64,000 bases of DNA. It comes from Haloarcula vallismortis ATCC 29715 (lineage in GTDB: Archaea; Halobacteriota; Halobacteria; Halobacteriales; Haloarculaceae). Under the pieces are notes generated by a model. The model saw nothing but the letters and a program-made list of their open reading frames with translations, searched no databases and had not been told where the DNA came from. The stretch lies in the NCBI RefSeq assembly GCF_000337775.1, contig NZ_AOLQ01000031.1, positions 1 to 64,000 on the forward strand, in the 5' to 3' direction. The translations under genes were made by a program, and so were the position numbers. Positions within the stretch are counted from its first letter, which is position 1; the number at the start of each line of letters is the position of its first letter. Positions 25,965-34,338 of this stretch are shown here, piece by piece.

Positions 25965-26372
25965 ATGTCAGATCGCGATCCGTTCAGCGAAATCGAGCGC
26001 GCGTTCGATATGCTGGGAGAGCAGTTCGGCGTCGACATGGGCGCTGTCCCGGTCGACGTCGTCGACGAGGGCGACGCCTTCGTCGTCCACGCAGACCTGC
26101 CCGGCTACGACAGCGAGGACATCGACGTCCAGCTCGTCGAGGAACGGGAGCTCACCATCAGCGCTACGTCAAGCCAGGAGCAAGAATCGAGCGACGGCCA
26201 GTACGTCCAGCGCGAGCGCCGCCAGCAGTCACTGAGCCGGTCGGTCCGCCTCCCCGAAGCCGTCGATGACGAGGGGACTACTGCGAGCTACGATGACGGC
26301 GTCCTCACGGTCCGGCTGGCGAAGGTCGTACACAGCGAGGACGACGACGGCACAGATATCCCAGTGAACTGA
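25965..26372 (+). CDS. Hsp20-type small heat shock protein
   Basis: This 135-residue protein has a short N-terminus (FSEIERAFDMLGEQFG), then an alpha-crystallin domain: DVVDEGDAFVVHADLPGY, EDIDVQLVEERELTISA, the loop region rich in Gln/Ser, SLSRSVRLPEAVDDEGTTAS and YDDGVLTVRLAK. These are the conserved A-x-x-x-DGVL elements. It should prevent aggregation of unfolded proteins as an oligomer. The peroxiredoxin gene follows two bases after its stop, so both may be co-transcribed in stress response (inference). Confidence 0.9.
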   Translation: MSDRDPFSEIERAFDMLGEQFGVDMGAVPVDVVDEGDAFVVHADLPGYDSEDIDVQLVEERELTISATSSQEQESSDGQYVQRERRQQSLSRSVRLPEAVDDEGTTASYDDGVLTVRLAKVVHSEDDDGTDIPVN

Positions 26373-26374
26373 CG

Positions 26375-26827
26375 ATGGTGCTCGAACCCGGCACGGACGT
26401 GCCGACAATCAGAGCGACGAACCAGCGCGGCGACGCGGTCCAGCCAAGCTTCGAGCAGCCGACGGTACTGTACTTCTATCCGGCGGACGACACCCCTGGC
26501 TGTACGACAGAGGCTGCACAGTTCGAGGAACATGCACAGCGGTTCGCGGACGCCGGCGTCTCGGTGTACGGCGTCTCGACGGACGGGGTGGAGAGCCATC
26601 GTGACTTTGCCGAGGCCAACGACATCAGCTTCGACCTGCTGGCCGACCCCGAAGGGCGGCTCTGTGAGGCCTTCGACGTGCCGCTCGTCGACGGGCGGAG
26701 CCAGCGGACGACGTACATCATCGCAAACGGGCGTGTCGTCGGCGTCTACGAACGGGTCGCTCCCGATGGGCACGCGACGAACATCTTCGAAGATCTTGTC
26801 GACACCGGCGTTATCGCTGTCGAGTAA
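26375..26827 (+). CDS. Peroxiredoxin, BCP/PrxQ type
   Basis: This 150-residue thiol peroxidase reduces hydroperoxides. The active site is Cys43 in the motif PADDTPGCTTEAAQFEEH. A second Cys97 lies in EGRLCEAF; the usual PrxQ partner five residues after the first Cys is absent (Ala-Ala-Gln), so the mechanism would be 1-Cys or use Cys97. The fold is otherwise complete (VYGVSTDGVESHRDFAE, TTYIIANGRVVGVYE). It begins 2 nt after the hsp20 stop, suggesting a two-gene stress operon. Confidence 0.92.
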   Translation: MVLEPGTDVPTIRATNQRGDAVQPSFEQPTVLYFYPADDTPGCTTEAAQFEEHAQRFADAGVSVYGVSTDGVESHRDFAEANDISFDLLADPEGRLCEAFDVPLVDGRSQRTTYIIANGRVVGVYERVAPDGHATNIFEDLVDTGVIAVE

Positions 26828-26850
26828 ATAGTCAGCAAGCGGTCAGCAGG

Positions 26851-26875
26851 CGACACCAGCCCGTAGCTGGCGTCG
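26851..26875. terminator. Inverted repeat between convergent genes
   Basis: cgacaccagc (26851-26860) and gctggcgtcg (26866-26875) pair with one wobble around a 5-nt loop. It sits in the 53-nt gap between the peroxiredoxin and leuS genes, which converge. A shared terminator is a reasonable reading. Confidence 0.4.
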
Positions 26876-26880
26876 ACAGG

Positions 26881-29559
26881 CTATTCTTCGATATCGATAG
26901 CCGGGCGGCCCGGTCCGGCCTTGCCGACGAGGTCGGGGTCTGCCTCCTCGGGACCCTGAACGACGACGTCAGCGCCGAACTCCCGTTCGACGAGCCACGC
27001 GGCCCGTTCGAGCGCGTCCTGTTCGCGCTCGGGCGGTAGTTGCTCGTCCAGCGACTGTGCGCGGCCAGCCAGTTCCTTGGCGAAGTCCGCGGCCGCCTCG
27101 CCCTGCTCGCGCAGGTCCTCGTCCTGCATGACAGTGCCGACGACGTTGCCGTCGGCGTTTCGGGCGAGGTCGAGGACACGATGCTTCCACTCCGGCGCGA
27201 CCGCGAGCGTGATAGTCTGTGGGTCCTCGATGCCGACCGTGTCGACGATGTCGCGGATGTCCTCGCGGGTGTTCTCGACCAGTTGGCGCTCCGTCTCGTA
27301 GTCTTCGGGGGCCTCGGCTGCCGGCCACTCGGCCTCCGCGAGGAGGTCGTCGTGGCCCAGTTCGGCCCACATCTCCTCGGCGGCGTGGGGGGCGACCGGG
27401 GCGAGCAGCTTCGCCGCCGTCGCCAGCCCGCGCTCGAAGGTGTCGGCGTCGGGGTCGGTGGCTTCCTGATACCGGCGCAGCAGCGACACCAGCTCTCGCA
27501 CAGCTTGCAGCGCGTGGTTGAACCGGAAGTCCTCGAACTCCGCCGTCGCGTTCGCGGCGGTGGCATCGATTTCACGGGCGACGTAGTCGGCGATGTCGCC
27601 CCCGTCCGTCGTGGTCCCTGCCTCATCATCCGCGTACTCCGAGACCAGCGTGTACACGTTCTGGAGGAAGCTGTGGGCGGACTGGACGCCTTCGGGACTC
27701 CAGGCGAACTCCTTCTCGGGCTGGGCGGCTTCCATGATGAACAGCCGGGCCGTATCGGCCCCGTACTCCTCGATGATGCGCTGCGGTGAGACGCCGTTGC
27801 CCAGGCTCTTGGACATCTTGTTGCCGTCCTCGCCCAGCACCATCCCCTGGTTCGTGAGGTTGGTGAACGGTTCGCGGACGCCGTCGACCATGTCGAGGTC
27901 GTCCAGCACTTTGGTGAAGAAGCGGGCGTACAGCAGGTGCATCACAGCGTGTTCGATGCCGCCGACGTACTGGTCGACCGGCATCCAGTCGCTGGCCCGC
28001 TCGGTGTCGAAGGGAGCGTCGTCCATTTCCGGCGAGGTGTAGCGCAGGAAGTACCACGAGGAGTCGACGAAGGTGTCCATCGTGTCCGTCTCCCGCACCG
28101 CGTCGGCCCCGCAGTCGGGACAGTCGACGTTTTTCCACTCCTCAGCGGCGTCTAGCGGGTTCCCGGTGGTGTGAACGAACTCCGGTAGTTCGACGGGGAG
28201 GTCCTCGTCGGGGACCTCGACGTAGCCACAGTCCTCGCAGTGGATCATCGGAATCGGGGTGCCCCAGTAGCGCTGGCGGGAGATGCCCCAGTCCCGGAGA
28301 TTGTACTCCGTGCGGTGTTCGCCGTCGAACGCCTCGACGAAGCGGTCGCGAGCCTCGGCGCTCTCCAGTCCGTCGAACTCGCCGCTGTTGACCAACAGGC
28401 CGTCCTCGGGATAGGCCGCTTCCTGCACGTCGATGTCCTCGGGATCTGCGTCGGCGTCTTCGGTCGGTTCGACGACCTGCACGATGTCGATGTCGTGGTG
28501 CGTAGCGAACTCGTGGTCACGCTCGTCGTGGGCCGGCACGGCGTACAGCGCGCCGGTCCCCACGTCGGTCAGCACGTAGTCGGCGACGTAGACCGGAATC
28601 TCCTCGCCGGTGGCGGGGTTTTGGGCGTACTCGCCGGTGAACACGCCGGAGGTCACGTCGAGGTCGTCCTCGTCTGCGTCCTCGGCCATCTCGATGTACT
28701 CGGCGACTTCGTCGTTGTCCGCGGCGATTTCCTGCGCGACAGGGTGGCCCGGGGCCAGCGAGAAGAAGGTCGCCCCGTGGATGGTGTCCAGCCGGGTCGT
28801 GAAGATGTCGACCTCGCCGTAGTCGCCGACCTCGAAGGCGACGCTCGCGCCCTCCTGCTTGCCGATCCAGTTGCGCTGCATCTCCCGGACGTTGTTCGGC
28901 CAGCCGTCGAGGCCGTCGAGTGACTCCAGCAGTTCCTCGGCGTAGTCGGTGATGGTGAAGAACCACTGGTCCATCTCGCGGGCCTCGATGGGCGTGTCAC
29001 ACCGCCAGCAGAGTTCGTCCTCACCCTCGACCTGCTCGTCGGCCAGCACTGTCTCACAGGAAGGACACCAGTTCAGTTCGGCGGCCTGTCGCTCGACCAG
29101 GCCTTCCTCGCGGAACTGTTTGAACAGCCACTGGTTCCACTGGTAGTACTCCGGCTCACAGGTCGCGAGTTCGCGGTCCCAGTCGTAGCCAAAGCCCATC
29201 TCCGTGAGCTGGTCGCGCATCGAGTCGATGCACTGCATCGTCCAGTCCCGTGGGTTGGTGTCCCGTTCCTCGGCGGCGTTCTCCGCCGGGAGGCCAAAGG
29301 AGTCCCAGCCCATCGGATGAAGGACGCTCTCGCCACGCATCCGCTCGAAACGGGCGTAGGCGTCCGTGATAGTGTAGTTCCGGACGTGGCCCATGTGAAG
29401 GCTTCCGGAGGTGTAGGGAAACATCGCCAGAACGTACTCCGGGTCGGTCTCGTCGTCGTCGATCCGGAACACGTCGGCCTCGTCCCACGTGCGCTGCCAC
29501 CGAGGTTCGATCTCCGTGTGATCGAACCCCCGCTCGCGTTCCTCACCGGTCGTAGTCAT
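26881..29559 (-). CDS. leuS: Leucyl-tRNA synthetase
   Basis: This 892-residue class I enzyme charges tRNA-Leu and proofreads. HMGH of the HIGH motif is at 55-58 (SGSLHMGHVRNY). The zinc/insert region has a Cys pair (CPSCETVLADEQVEGEDELCWRC), the CP1 editing domain has residues of the family (TRLDTIHGATFF), and KMSKS occurs in EDGNKMSKSLGNGVSPQ. The C-terminal anticodon-binding domain ends in VLDLARNADGNVVGTVMQDEDL and a short acidic tail. The gene is bacterial-like in layout. Start at 29559 is supported by a TATA box at 29588-29594, giving a very short leader. Confidence 0.97.
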   Translation of the reverse strand: MTTTGEERERGFDHTEIEPRWQRTWDEADVFRIDDDETDPEYVLAMFPYTSGSLHMGHVRNYTITDAYARFERMRGESVLHPMGWDSFGLPAENAAEERDTNPRDWTMQCIDSMRDQLTEMGFGYDWDRELATCEPEYYQWNQWLFKQFREEGLVERQAAELNWCPSCETVLADEQVEGEDELCWRCDTPIEAREMDQWFFTITDYAEELLESLDGLDGWPNNVREMQRNWIGKQEGASVAFEVGDYGEVDIFTTRLDTIHGATFFSLAPGHPVAQEIAADNDEVAEYIEMAEDADEDDLDVTSGVFTGEYAQNPATGEEIPVYVADYVLTDVGTGALYAVPAHDERDHEFATHHDIDIVQVVEPTEDADADPEDIDVQEAAYPEDGLLVNSGEFDGLESAEARDRFVEAFDGEHRTEYNLRDWGISRQRYWGTPIPMIHCEDCGYVEVPDEDLPVELPEFVHTTGNPLDAAEEWKNVDCPDCGADAVRETDTMDTFVDSSWYFLRYTSPEMDDAPFDTERASDWMPVDQYVGGIEHAVMHLLYARFFTKVLDDLDMVDGVREPFTNLTNQGMVLGEDGNKMSKSLGNGVSPQRIIEEYGADTARLFIMEAAQPEKEFAWSPEGVQSAHSFLQNVYTLVSEYADDEAGTTTDGGDIADYVAREIDATAANATAEFEDFRFNHALQAVRELVSLLRRYQEATDPDADTFERGLATAAKLLAPVAPHAAEEMWAELGHDDLLAEAEWPAAEAPEDYETERQLVENTREDIRDIVDTVGIEDPQTITLAVAPEWKHRVLDLARNADGNVVGTVMQDEDLREQGEAAADFAKELAGRAQSLDEQLPPEREQDALERAAWLVEREFGADVVVQGPEEADPDLVGKAGPGRPAIDIEE

Positions 29560-29587
29560 GATATCGGAACATCCGGCAGCGACCGTG

Positions 29588-29594
29588 CTATACC
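29588..29594 (-). promoter_or_regulatory. TATA-like box of leuS
   Basis: The minus strand reads AAAGGTATAGC about 30 nt before the leuS start codon, implying a leader of a few bases. There is no room for a leader peptide here. Confidence 0.45.
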
Positions 29595-29710
29595 TTTCCC
29601 TTCGGGAGGCTACCGGGATCCGGCGTGCGAGCGCCGAGCCGAGCAGGCGCGACGCCGGGGAGGATGTCAGTACAGAGCGGTAGCGTCGCCACAGGTCGAG
29701 GGGTCGCCCG

Positions 29711-31102
29711 CTATGCCTGACAATCGACGTTTCCGATGTCGAACCGAGCGCCGCCCGACTCGCTCTCTGACATAGATATCGTCCAGCCGTGGTCTGCGGC
29801 GACTCGACGGGCGACGTAGAGTCCGAACCCGGTGTTCTCTGGGACGGCAGTGTGGCCCGCGTCAAACACGCGGTCCGGTGGTTCGACATCGATACCCGGA
29901 CCGTCATCGGCGACGAAGAAGCCGTCGGCCGTCGTGCCGACGGTGACAGTGACCGACGGTCCAGCGTGTTCGAGCGCGTTCTGGAACAGTATCTGGAGCA
30001 GTAGCCCGGCGGATTCCTGATCGGCGACAATACGGGTGTCCCCGTCGAACGTCAGGCGCGCCTCGCTGTCGGCGAGCGTGTCCCACACCTCTCGACTGAG
30101 ACGAGAGAGCCACACGTGTGTTTGCTTCGGGATCTGCTCGATCTCGTCGTGCTGGACAGACCCACCCGGATCGCTCGTGGAGAGTTCGACCACGGTATCG
30201 ATAATCGCAGAGATCTGGGAGAGCGACTCCTCGATGTCTGCGGTCGGGCCGTCGCAGTCGGCCAGTTCTTCGAGTCGGCCGTATGCGATCTGGAGTTCGT
30301 TTCGAAGCTCGTGAGACGCCACGAGCGCGACTTTCACCATCCGTTCGTTCTGGCGGCGAAATGCGTGTTCGCGGAGCTTTCGCTCGGTGATGTCCTGGGT
30401 GTGCCCGACGATACCCTGGACGTCCCCGGTGGAATCGTACCACGGCATCTTGCGGGTGCGGACGTACGACGCGTCGAGGTCGAGGAACTCCTCTACTTCG
30501 ATCTGGTCCGTGTCTTCCTCGATGACGTCCAGTTCATCACGCAGGGCCGCTTTTGCGTGTTCATCAGCCAGTTCCGGGACTTCGACATCGGTGAGGCCGA
30601 GTCGGTCAGTCGGCTCGTTGAACCCCCGACCCAGCAGGACGTGTCGGGCCTGCTCGTCTTTCGCGTACAGGTGATCTGGCATCTCGTTGAACAACGAGAG
30701 CAACAGCGTCTCCATCGGGGACGGTGGGCGTCCGGCAACAGTCGGTGGCTCAGCGTCGAGACAGTCTCGAACGGCCTCGGCGACGGCATCTTCGAGGTGT
30801 GTCGACGACTCGACAGCCGTCACGTCGAGAGCATCCGAAACCGCCGCCGGGTCCGCTCCGGCGACGATCACCGGCAGGTCGGGAAACAGCTTTCTGACGC
30901 CGTACGCGATATCAGCTCCGGACTGGTCGTCGACTGTTTCGGGCAGAACGAGCGCGTGGAACGCCGAATGGGTGAGCGTGTCAAAGAGGTCTGTGACGTC
31001 CGGCAGTTGCGTGATCGACGCCGGCGTCTCGGCGAGGGCGGATTCGAGCGTCGCTGTATCCAGCCCATCAGTCGTGACGACTAAGACAGGTTTGCTACCC
31101 AT
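29711..31102 (-). CDS. PAS-containing sensor histidine kinase with degenerate receiver domain
   Basis: This 463-residue soluble kinase starts with a receiver-like domain (1-115), but the phospho-accepting Asp position is Leu-Pro (FHALVLPET near 48-56), so it cannot be phosphorylated there. A PAS domain (about 135-245) follows with a QGIVGHTQDITERK end, then a dimerisation/phosphotransfer segment VASHELRNELQIAYGRLEEL with His264, and an ATPase domain with the ILFQNALEHAG (N box) and DDGPGI (G1). Halobacterial kinases commonly have this layout. No partner response regulator is adjacent. Met at 31102 fits; the frame extends 81 codons upstream without domain features. Confidence 0.88.
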   Translation of the reverse strand: MGSKPVLVVTTDGLDTATLESALAETPASITQLPDVTDLFDTLTHSAFHALVLPETVDDQSGADIAYGVRKLFPDLPVIVAGADPAAVSDALDVTAVESSTHLEDAVAEAVRDCLDAEPPTVAGRPPSPMETLLLSLFNEMPDHLYAKDEQARHVLLGRGFNEPTDRLGLTDVEVPELADEHAKAALRDELDVIEEDTDQIEVEEFLDLDASYVRTRKMPWYDSTGDVQGIVGHTQDITERKLREHAFRRQNERMVKVALVASHELRNELQIAYGRLEELADCDGPTADIEESLSQISAIIDTVVELSTSDPGGSVQHDEIEQIPKQTHVWLSRLSREVWDTLADSEARLTFDGDTRIVADQESAGLLLQILFQNALEHAGPSVTVTVGTTADGFFVADDGPGIDVEPPDRVFDAGHTAVPENTGFGLYVARRVAADHGWTISMSESESGGARFDIGNVDCQA

Positions 31103-31336
31103 GGTGCGTTCCCAGTGAGCGTACTGTTGCGTGTGACGGATAGTCACTGTTTCGGGCGTTTCGACAGTCAACAGTGATTCAGGGCAGACAGTGTGGTGGT
31201 TTGGCCGAACACTCAAGCAGCGGGTGGACCGGGTCAGCACAGGCGAAACGAGAGCGTTCGAATCAGCAGTAGCGGAGTCCGAGAGAGCGGCTCCCCACAC
31301 AAGATTTTTGTCGGACTCGGAAGGTGTCAGGAGTGT

Positions 31337-31522
31337 ATGGTACACTGCCCTGATTGTGAGACCTCGCTCGAAACGGCCGACGACATCGAGTTCGTCGAAG
31401 TGGACGCTGTTACCGGGTTCATCAAGGCCTCCAAGCGGTTTTACACTGCGAACTGCGCAACGTGCGGTGTGACTATCGGGAGCGGCGTCGCTGGCGCGAA
31501 GTCTAACGGAGGTGCGGCCTGA
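31337..31522 (+). CDS. Small zinc-ribbon protein, first of tandem pair
   Basis: This 61-residue protein has two Cys pairs: MVHCPDCET at the N-terminus and ANCATCGVTIGSG, spaced about 40 residues, with DDIEFVEVDAVTGFIKASKRFYTA between. It is a likely single zinc site. The 55-residue next gene (31522-31689) is a close duplicate of the same layout. The TGA stop shares a base with the next ATG (TGATG). I know no function. The gene is divergent from the histidine kinase, 234 nt away. Confidence 0.82.
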   Translation: MVHCPDCETSLETADDIEFVEVDAVTGFIKASKRFYTANCATCGVTIGSGVAGAKSNGGAA

Positions 31523-31689
31523 TGGTTCACTGTCCAGAGTGCGACGCGGAGATGGCCGACCCGGACGACGTGGAGTTCCTCGACATGGAATCGACGACCG
31601 GCTTCTTTACGGCCTCTAAACGCTTCTACCTCGTGGCCTGTGATAACTGCGGGGCCGCCATCGGCAGCGGCGTCGCCGGTGCCAAGTAG
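31522..31689 (+). CDS. Small zinc-ribbon protein, second of tandem pair
   Basis: This 55-residue protein starts MVHCPECDAEMADPDDVEFLD and contains ACDNCGAAIGSGVAGAK. It resembles its upstream neighbour throughout: the CPxC pair, D-D-x-E-F, TTGFFTASKRFY, the second Cys pair and the GSGVAGAK end. It overlaps that gene's stop codon by one base, so translation is likely coupled. The frame ends in TAG at 31689. The conserved T-G-F-x-x-A-S-K-R-F-Y block suggests a binding surface rather than just metal coordination (inference). Confidence 0.8.
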   Translation: MVHCPECDAEMADPDDVEFLDMESTTGFFTASKRFYLVACDNCGAAIGSGVAGAK

Positions 31690-31732
31690 CCGCCGGGCCT
31701 AGGCTTATACACGTCTCAGTGCAAGAGAACGT

Positions 31733-31951
31733 ATGTCGAAATCACCTGACGACGACACGAAGGACAGCGGACGGCTGCCGGCACCGCTCCGGTCGGTCAC
31801 GCCGGGGACGCGTAGCGGTCCCAACGAGGGCATGGATATGATCGGCTGGGGCATGCTCGCCGGCCTGCTCGTCCTGCTTTTCCCGCTCCTGCCGTTTATC
31901 GTCATCGTCTGGGGCATCTCGAAGGTCACGGACGCCCTCACGCCCTCGTAA
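31733..31951 (+). CDS. Small one- to two-helix membrane protein
   Basis: This 72-residue protein has a polar, charged N-terminal half (SKSPDDDTKDSGRLPAPLRS) and a C-terminal hydrophobic stretch, about 38-65 (IGWGMLAGLLVLLFPLLPFIVIVWGISKV). I think it belongs to a small haloarchaeal DUF family of about this length, but I cannot name it with certainty. Its TAA stop abuts, with no base between, the stop codon of the convergent enzyme gene at 31952. Confidence 0.72.
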   Translation: MSKSPDDDTKDSGRLPAPLRSVTPGTRSGPNEGMDMIGWGMLAGLLVLLFPLLPFIVIVWGISKVTDALTPS

Positions 31952-32947
31952 TCAGGTCGCGTCGGTGTCGACCAGCGGGAACGCCGTCCCGTCGCCGTCG
32001 GCGCTCGCGTTCTCGTAGACGACATGGGCAGTGGCCACGTCCTGGATGGCTAGCCCTGTCGAGTCGAATACGGTGATGCCGTCGTCGTCGGTCCGCCCCG
32101 AGAGTTTGCCGGCGACGATATCGCCGAGTTCCCCATAGAGGTCGCTGTCGGTCAGGACGCCCTCGCCCCACGGGACGTTGATTTCACCGGAGTGGGTACA
32201 CTGTTCGTAGTTGTCGATGACGACTTTCGCGTCAAGGAGCGTGCGCTCGTCGTGTTCTTGCTTGCCGGCGGCGTCGGCCCCGATAGCGTTGACATGGGTT
32301 CGCTCGCCGAGCCATTCTCGGTCCACGATGGGTGATTCGACGGGTGTAATCGTCGACAACACGTCACAGCCGGCGGCGTCTTCGATGCTACCCGCCCGGA
32401 CGTCGAACCGGTCGGTAAAGGCGTCGACGAACGTCTGCTGTTTCTCCGCGTTCTGGTCAGCAACGACCACCGTCTCGATGTCCCGGACCGACGAGATGGC
32501 TTCCAGTTGCGTGTGGGCCTGCGTGCCGGCCCCGACCAGTCCGAGCGAGTCCGCGTCCTCGACGGCAAGGTGGTCGGTGGCGACCGCCGCGGCCGCCCCG
32601 GTCCGCAGGCGCGTCAGGACAGTGCCGTCCATCACGGCCAGCGGGAACGCCGTCTCCGGGTCCGAGTAGATGAGCGTCCCGAGGACGGTCGGCAGGTCGT
32701 GGTCGCGGGGATTGTCCAGATGGACGTTGACCCACTTGACCGCGGCGGCGTCCCACGTCTCCGCGTTGACGTAGGCCGGCATCGACCTGAAGTCGCCGTT
32801 GTACTGCGGCAGGTCGATGTAGGACTTGGCCGGCATAATGGTGTTCTCCCTGGCATCGGCGGCGAAAGCCGCGGCAACCGCGTCGATGACTGCCGGCATC
32901 GCCGCGTGGTCCTCGACCGCGTCCGCGCCGAGAAGCAGCGTCTGCAT
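31952..32947 (-). CDS. Ornithine cyclodeaminase/alanine dehydrogenase family protein
   Basis: This 331-residue protein of the OCD/mu-crystallin family binds NAD(P) through SLGLVGAGTQAHTQLEAISSV, with the acidic end of strand 2 given as VVVADQNAEK. Substrate-side residues of the family are seen in KWVNVHLDNP and PLAVMDGTVLTRLRTGAAAA. The C-terminal segment is ITVFDSTGLAIQDVATA, also diagnostic. Members reduce or cyclise amino acids (alanine, ornithine, proline-like imines); which one applies here is not decided. It converges with the small membrane protein gene with zero bases between stops. Confidence 0.9.
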   Translation of the reverse strand: MQTLLLGADAVEDHAAMPAVIDAVAAAFAADARENTIMPAKSYIDLPQYNGDFRSMPAYVNAETWDAAAVKWVNVHLDNPRDHDLPTVLGTLIYSDPETAFPLAVMDGTVLTRLRTGAAAAVATDHLAVEDADSLGLVGAGTQAHTQLEAISSVRDIETVVVADQNAEKQQTFVDAFTDRFDVRAGSIEDAAGCDVLSTITPVESPIVDREWLGERTHVNAIGADAAGKQEHDERTLLDAKVVIDNYEQCTHSGEINVPWGEGVLTDSDLYGELGDIVAGKLSGRTDDDGITVFDSTGLAIQDVATAHVVYENASADGDGTAFPLVDTDAT

Positions 32948-33023
32948 ACAAAATATTGGGACTCGGTAGCACTTATACCTCCGCCGTCACAGGGGTTATA
33001 TCACCACACGACCAGACACCGGT

Positions 33024-33887
33024 ATGCGTCGCGGGGCGGCGATTGCCGCGGTCTGTCTCTGTCTGCTGAGCGCCGGGTGTGCCGGTCTGTTCGGGGGCGA
33101 GACGACCGCCAGGGAGACAGTGACACCAGCTCCGGTCCCGACTGCTGACGGACCGACGAGTCCGGCACAGCGTGCTCCGGGCGTCGTCGGCAACCGCGTC
33201 GTCAACCCTCCCGCGCTCGGCCGCGCCCACGTCAGCCAGCTCTCGAACACCTCCTATCGAGTCCACCACACCAGAACCGTCATGAACGGGAGCGGCTTGC
33301 ACAGGCGCGTCCGGACCCGTGCCAGTATTAGCGCGGGCTACGGGTCGTACACAGCCACTCGAACGATATCCGGACAGAGTGTGACACCCCGTGAGATCCA
33401 CAGTACGTGGCGGGACGGCCGTGCGCTCAGGCGGACGACCGTCAACGGGTCGACGGCGACGGCGGTGGTCGCGGACAGCCGCGGTATCGGTGGCCCACCG
33501 CGCTCACCCCGGGCCGCACTGTTCTTCGAACCCACGTTCAACGCGCGTGTCATAGCGCTGTTTTCCGCCACCAACATCACATCCATCCGCCCCGGCGATG
33601 AGGTCATCAAGCAACTGTACGGGGTTTCGCTGTATCGCGTCAAGGGAACCGGGTCAACCGACGACAGCGCGGTTGCCACCCATCCCGTCGACCGCGTGAC
33701 GAATGTCTCCCTCTCGGCGACCGTGACGCCAAGCGGCATCGTTCGGAGCTACGCGCTCCAGTACACGGCAGTCAACGGAACCGATACCCACCGAGTGACC
33801 GAGATTCTCCGCTACAGCGACCTCGGGACGACCGACGTGGTGTTCGAGGACCAACGCCACCGAAACCAAACAACGCGACCCGATTGA
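33024..33887 (+). CDS. Putative lipoprotein
   Basis: This 287-residue secreted protein has a basic start, a hydrophobic segment and a lipobox (LLSAGC) with Cys19 at the expected acylation site. A Thr/Pro-rich linker (about 28-50, TTARETVTPAPVPTADGPTSP) follows, then a folded domain with repeated beta-strand patterns and many Asn-X-Ser/Thr sequons (NGSG, NVSL, NGTD). The domain ends LGTTDVVFEDQRHRNQT. I recall a haloarchaeal DUF with this lipoprotein layout but cannot confirm its number. It is likely anchored outside the membrane; no substrate or partner can be read. Confidence 0.82.
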   Translation: MRRGAAIAAVCLCLLSAGCAGLFGGETTARETVTPAPVPTADGPTSPAQRAPGVVGNRVVNPPALGRAHVSQLSNTSYRVHHTRTVMNGSGLHRRVRTRASISAGYGSYTATRTISGQSVTPREIHSTWRDGRALRRTTVNGSTATAVVADSRGIGGPPRSPRAALFFEPTFNARVIALFSATNITSIRPGDEVIKQLYGVSLYRVKGTGSTDDSAVATHPVDRVTNVSLSATVTPSGIVRSYALQYTAVNGTDTHRVTEILRYSDLGTTDVVFEDQRHRNQTTRPD

Positions 33888-34185
33888 TGCGACCGACGGC
33901 TGGCCGCCGTCAGATGCGCTCCAAAACGGAGAGCGGCCCCACCCGCTGTCACCAGTCCGTCCCACCAAACGGACTGGGACAATCGATACTCTGCAGAGAG
34001 ATACCTAACTGTTCCTCCAGTTTCACGTCTCGATATCGACGGTATCACCGCGTCTCCGTCGCCGTGAGAAACTGAACGGAACCGGCCAAAATATCGTCTG
34101 CAAGTCGTCAATGCGTCGAAGCACGCCCAGCGGGGCTGCTTCGGGGTTTGTTCAGAAAGGCTTCTTCAAGTCAGCTACGTTGCTC

Positions 34186-34337
34186 GCGGGTCATTCAGTT
34201 CCCCGCTCGGCCTTACCCTGCTCGCGTGTCGCTACGCTCCCGCTCGCTCGTTCGGAGGTCTCCCTCCGGTCGACCGCCTGACTCACGGGCTTCGCCCGTT
34301 CGTCTTTCCGAGGTTCTTCGCGTTGCTCAGAACCTCG
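34186..34337. terminator. Cluster of four hairpins downstream of the thermosome gene
   Basis: Perfect inverted repeats lie at 34309-34317/34329-34337 (cgaggttct/agaacctcg), 34285-34290/34294-34299 (acgggc/gcccgt), 34253-34258/34263-34268 (cggagg/cctccg) and 34186-34190/34202-34206 (gcggg/cccgc). The first begins right after the thermosome stop codon. They probably form the end of a strong transcript. I see no coding gene in 33888-34338. Confidence 0.55.
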
Positions 34338-34338
34338 C

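Noticed and set aside
33888-34150. Possible insertion-sequence remnant between the lipoprotein and thermosome genes
   Set aside because: I found no terminal inverted repeats, target duplication or transposase-like frame; only the hairpin block at its right end is structured.
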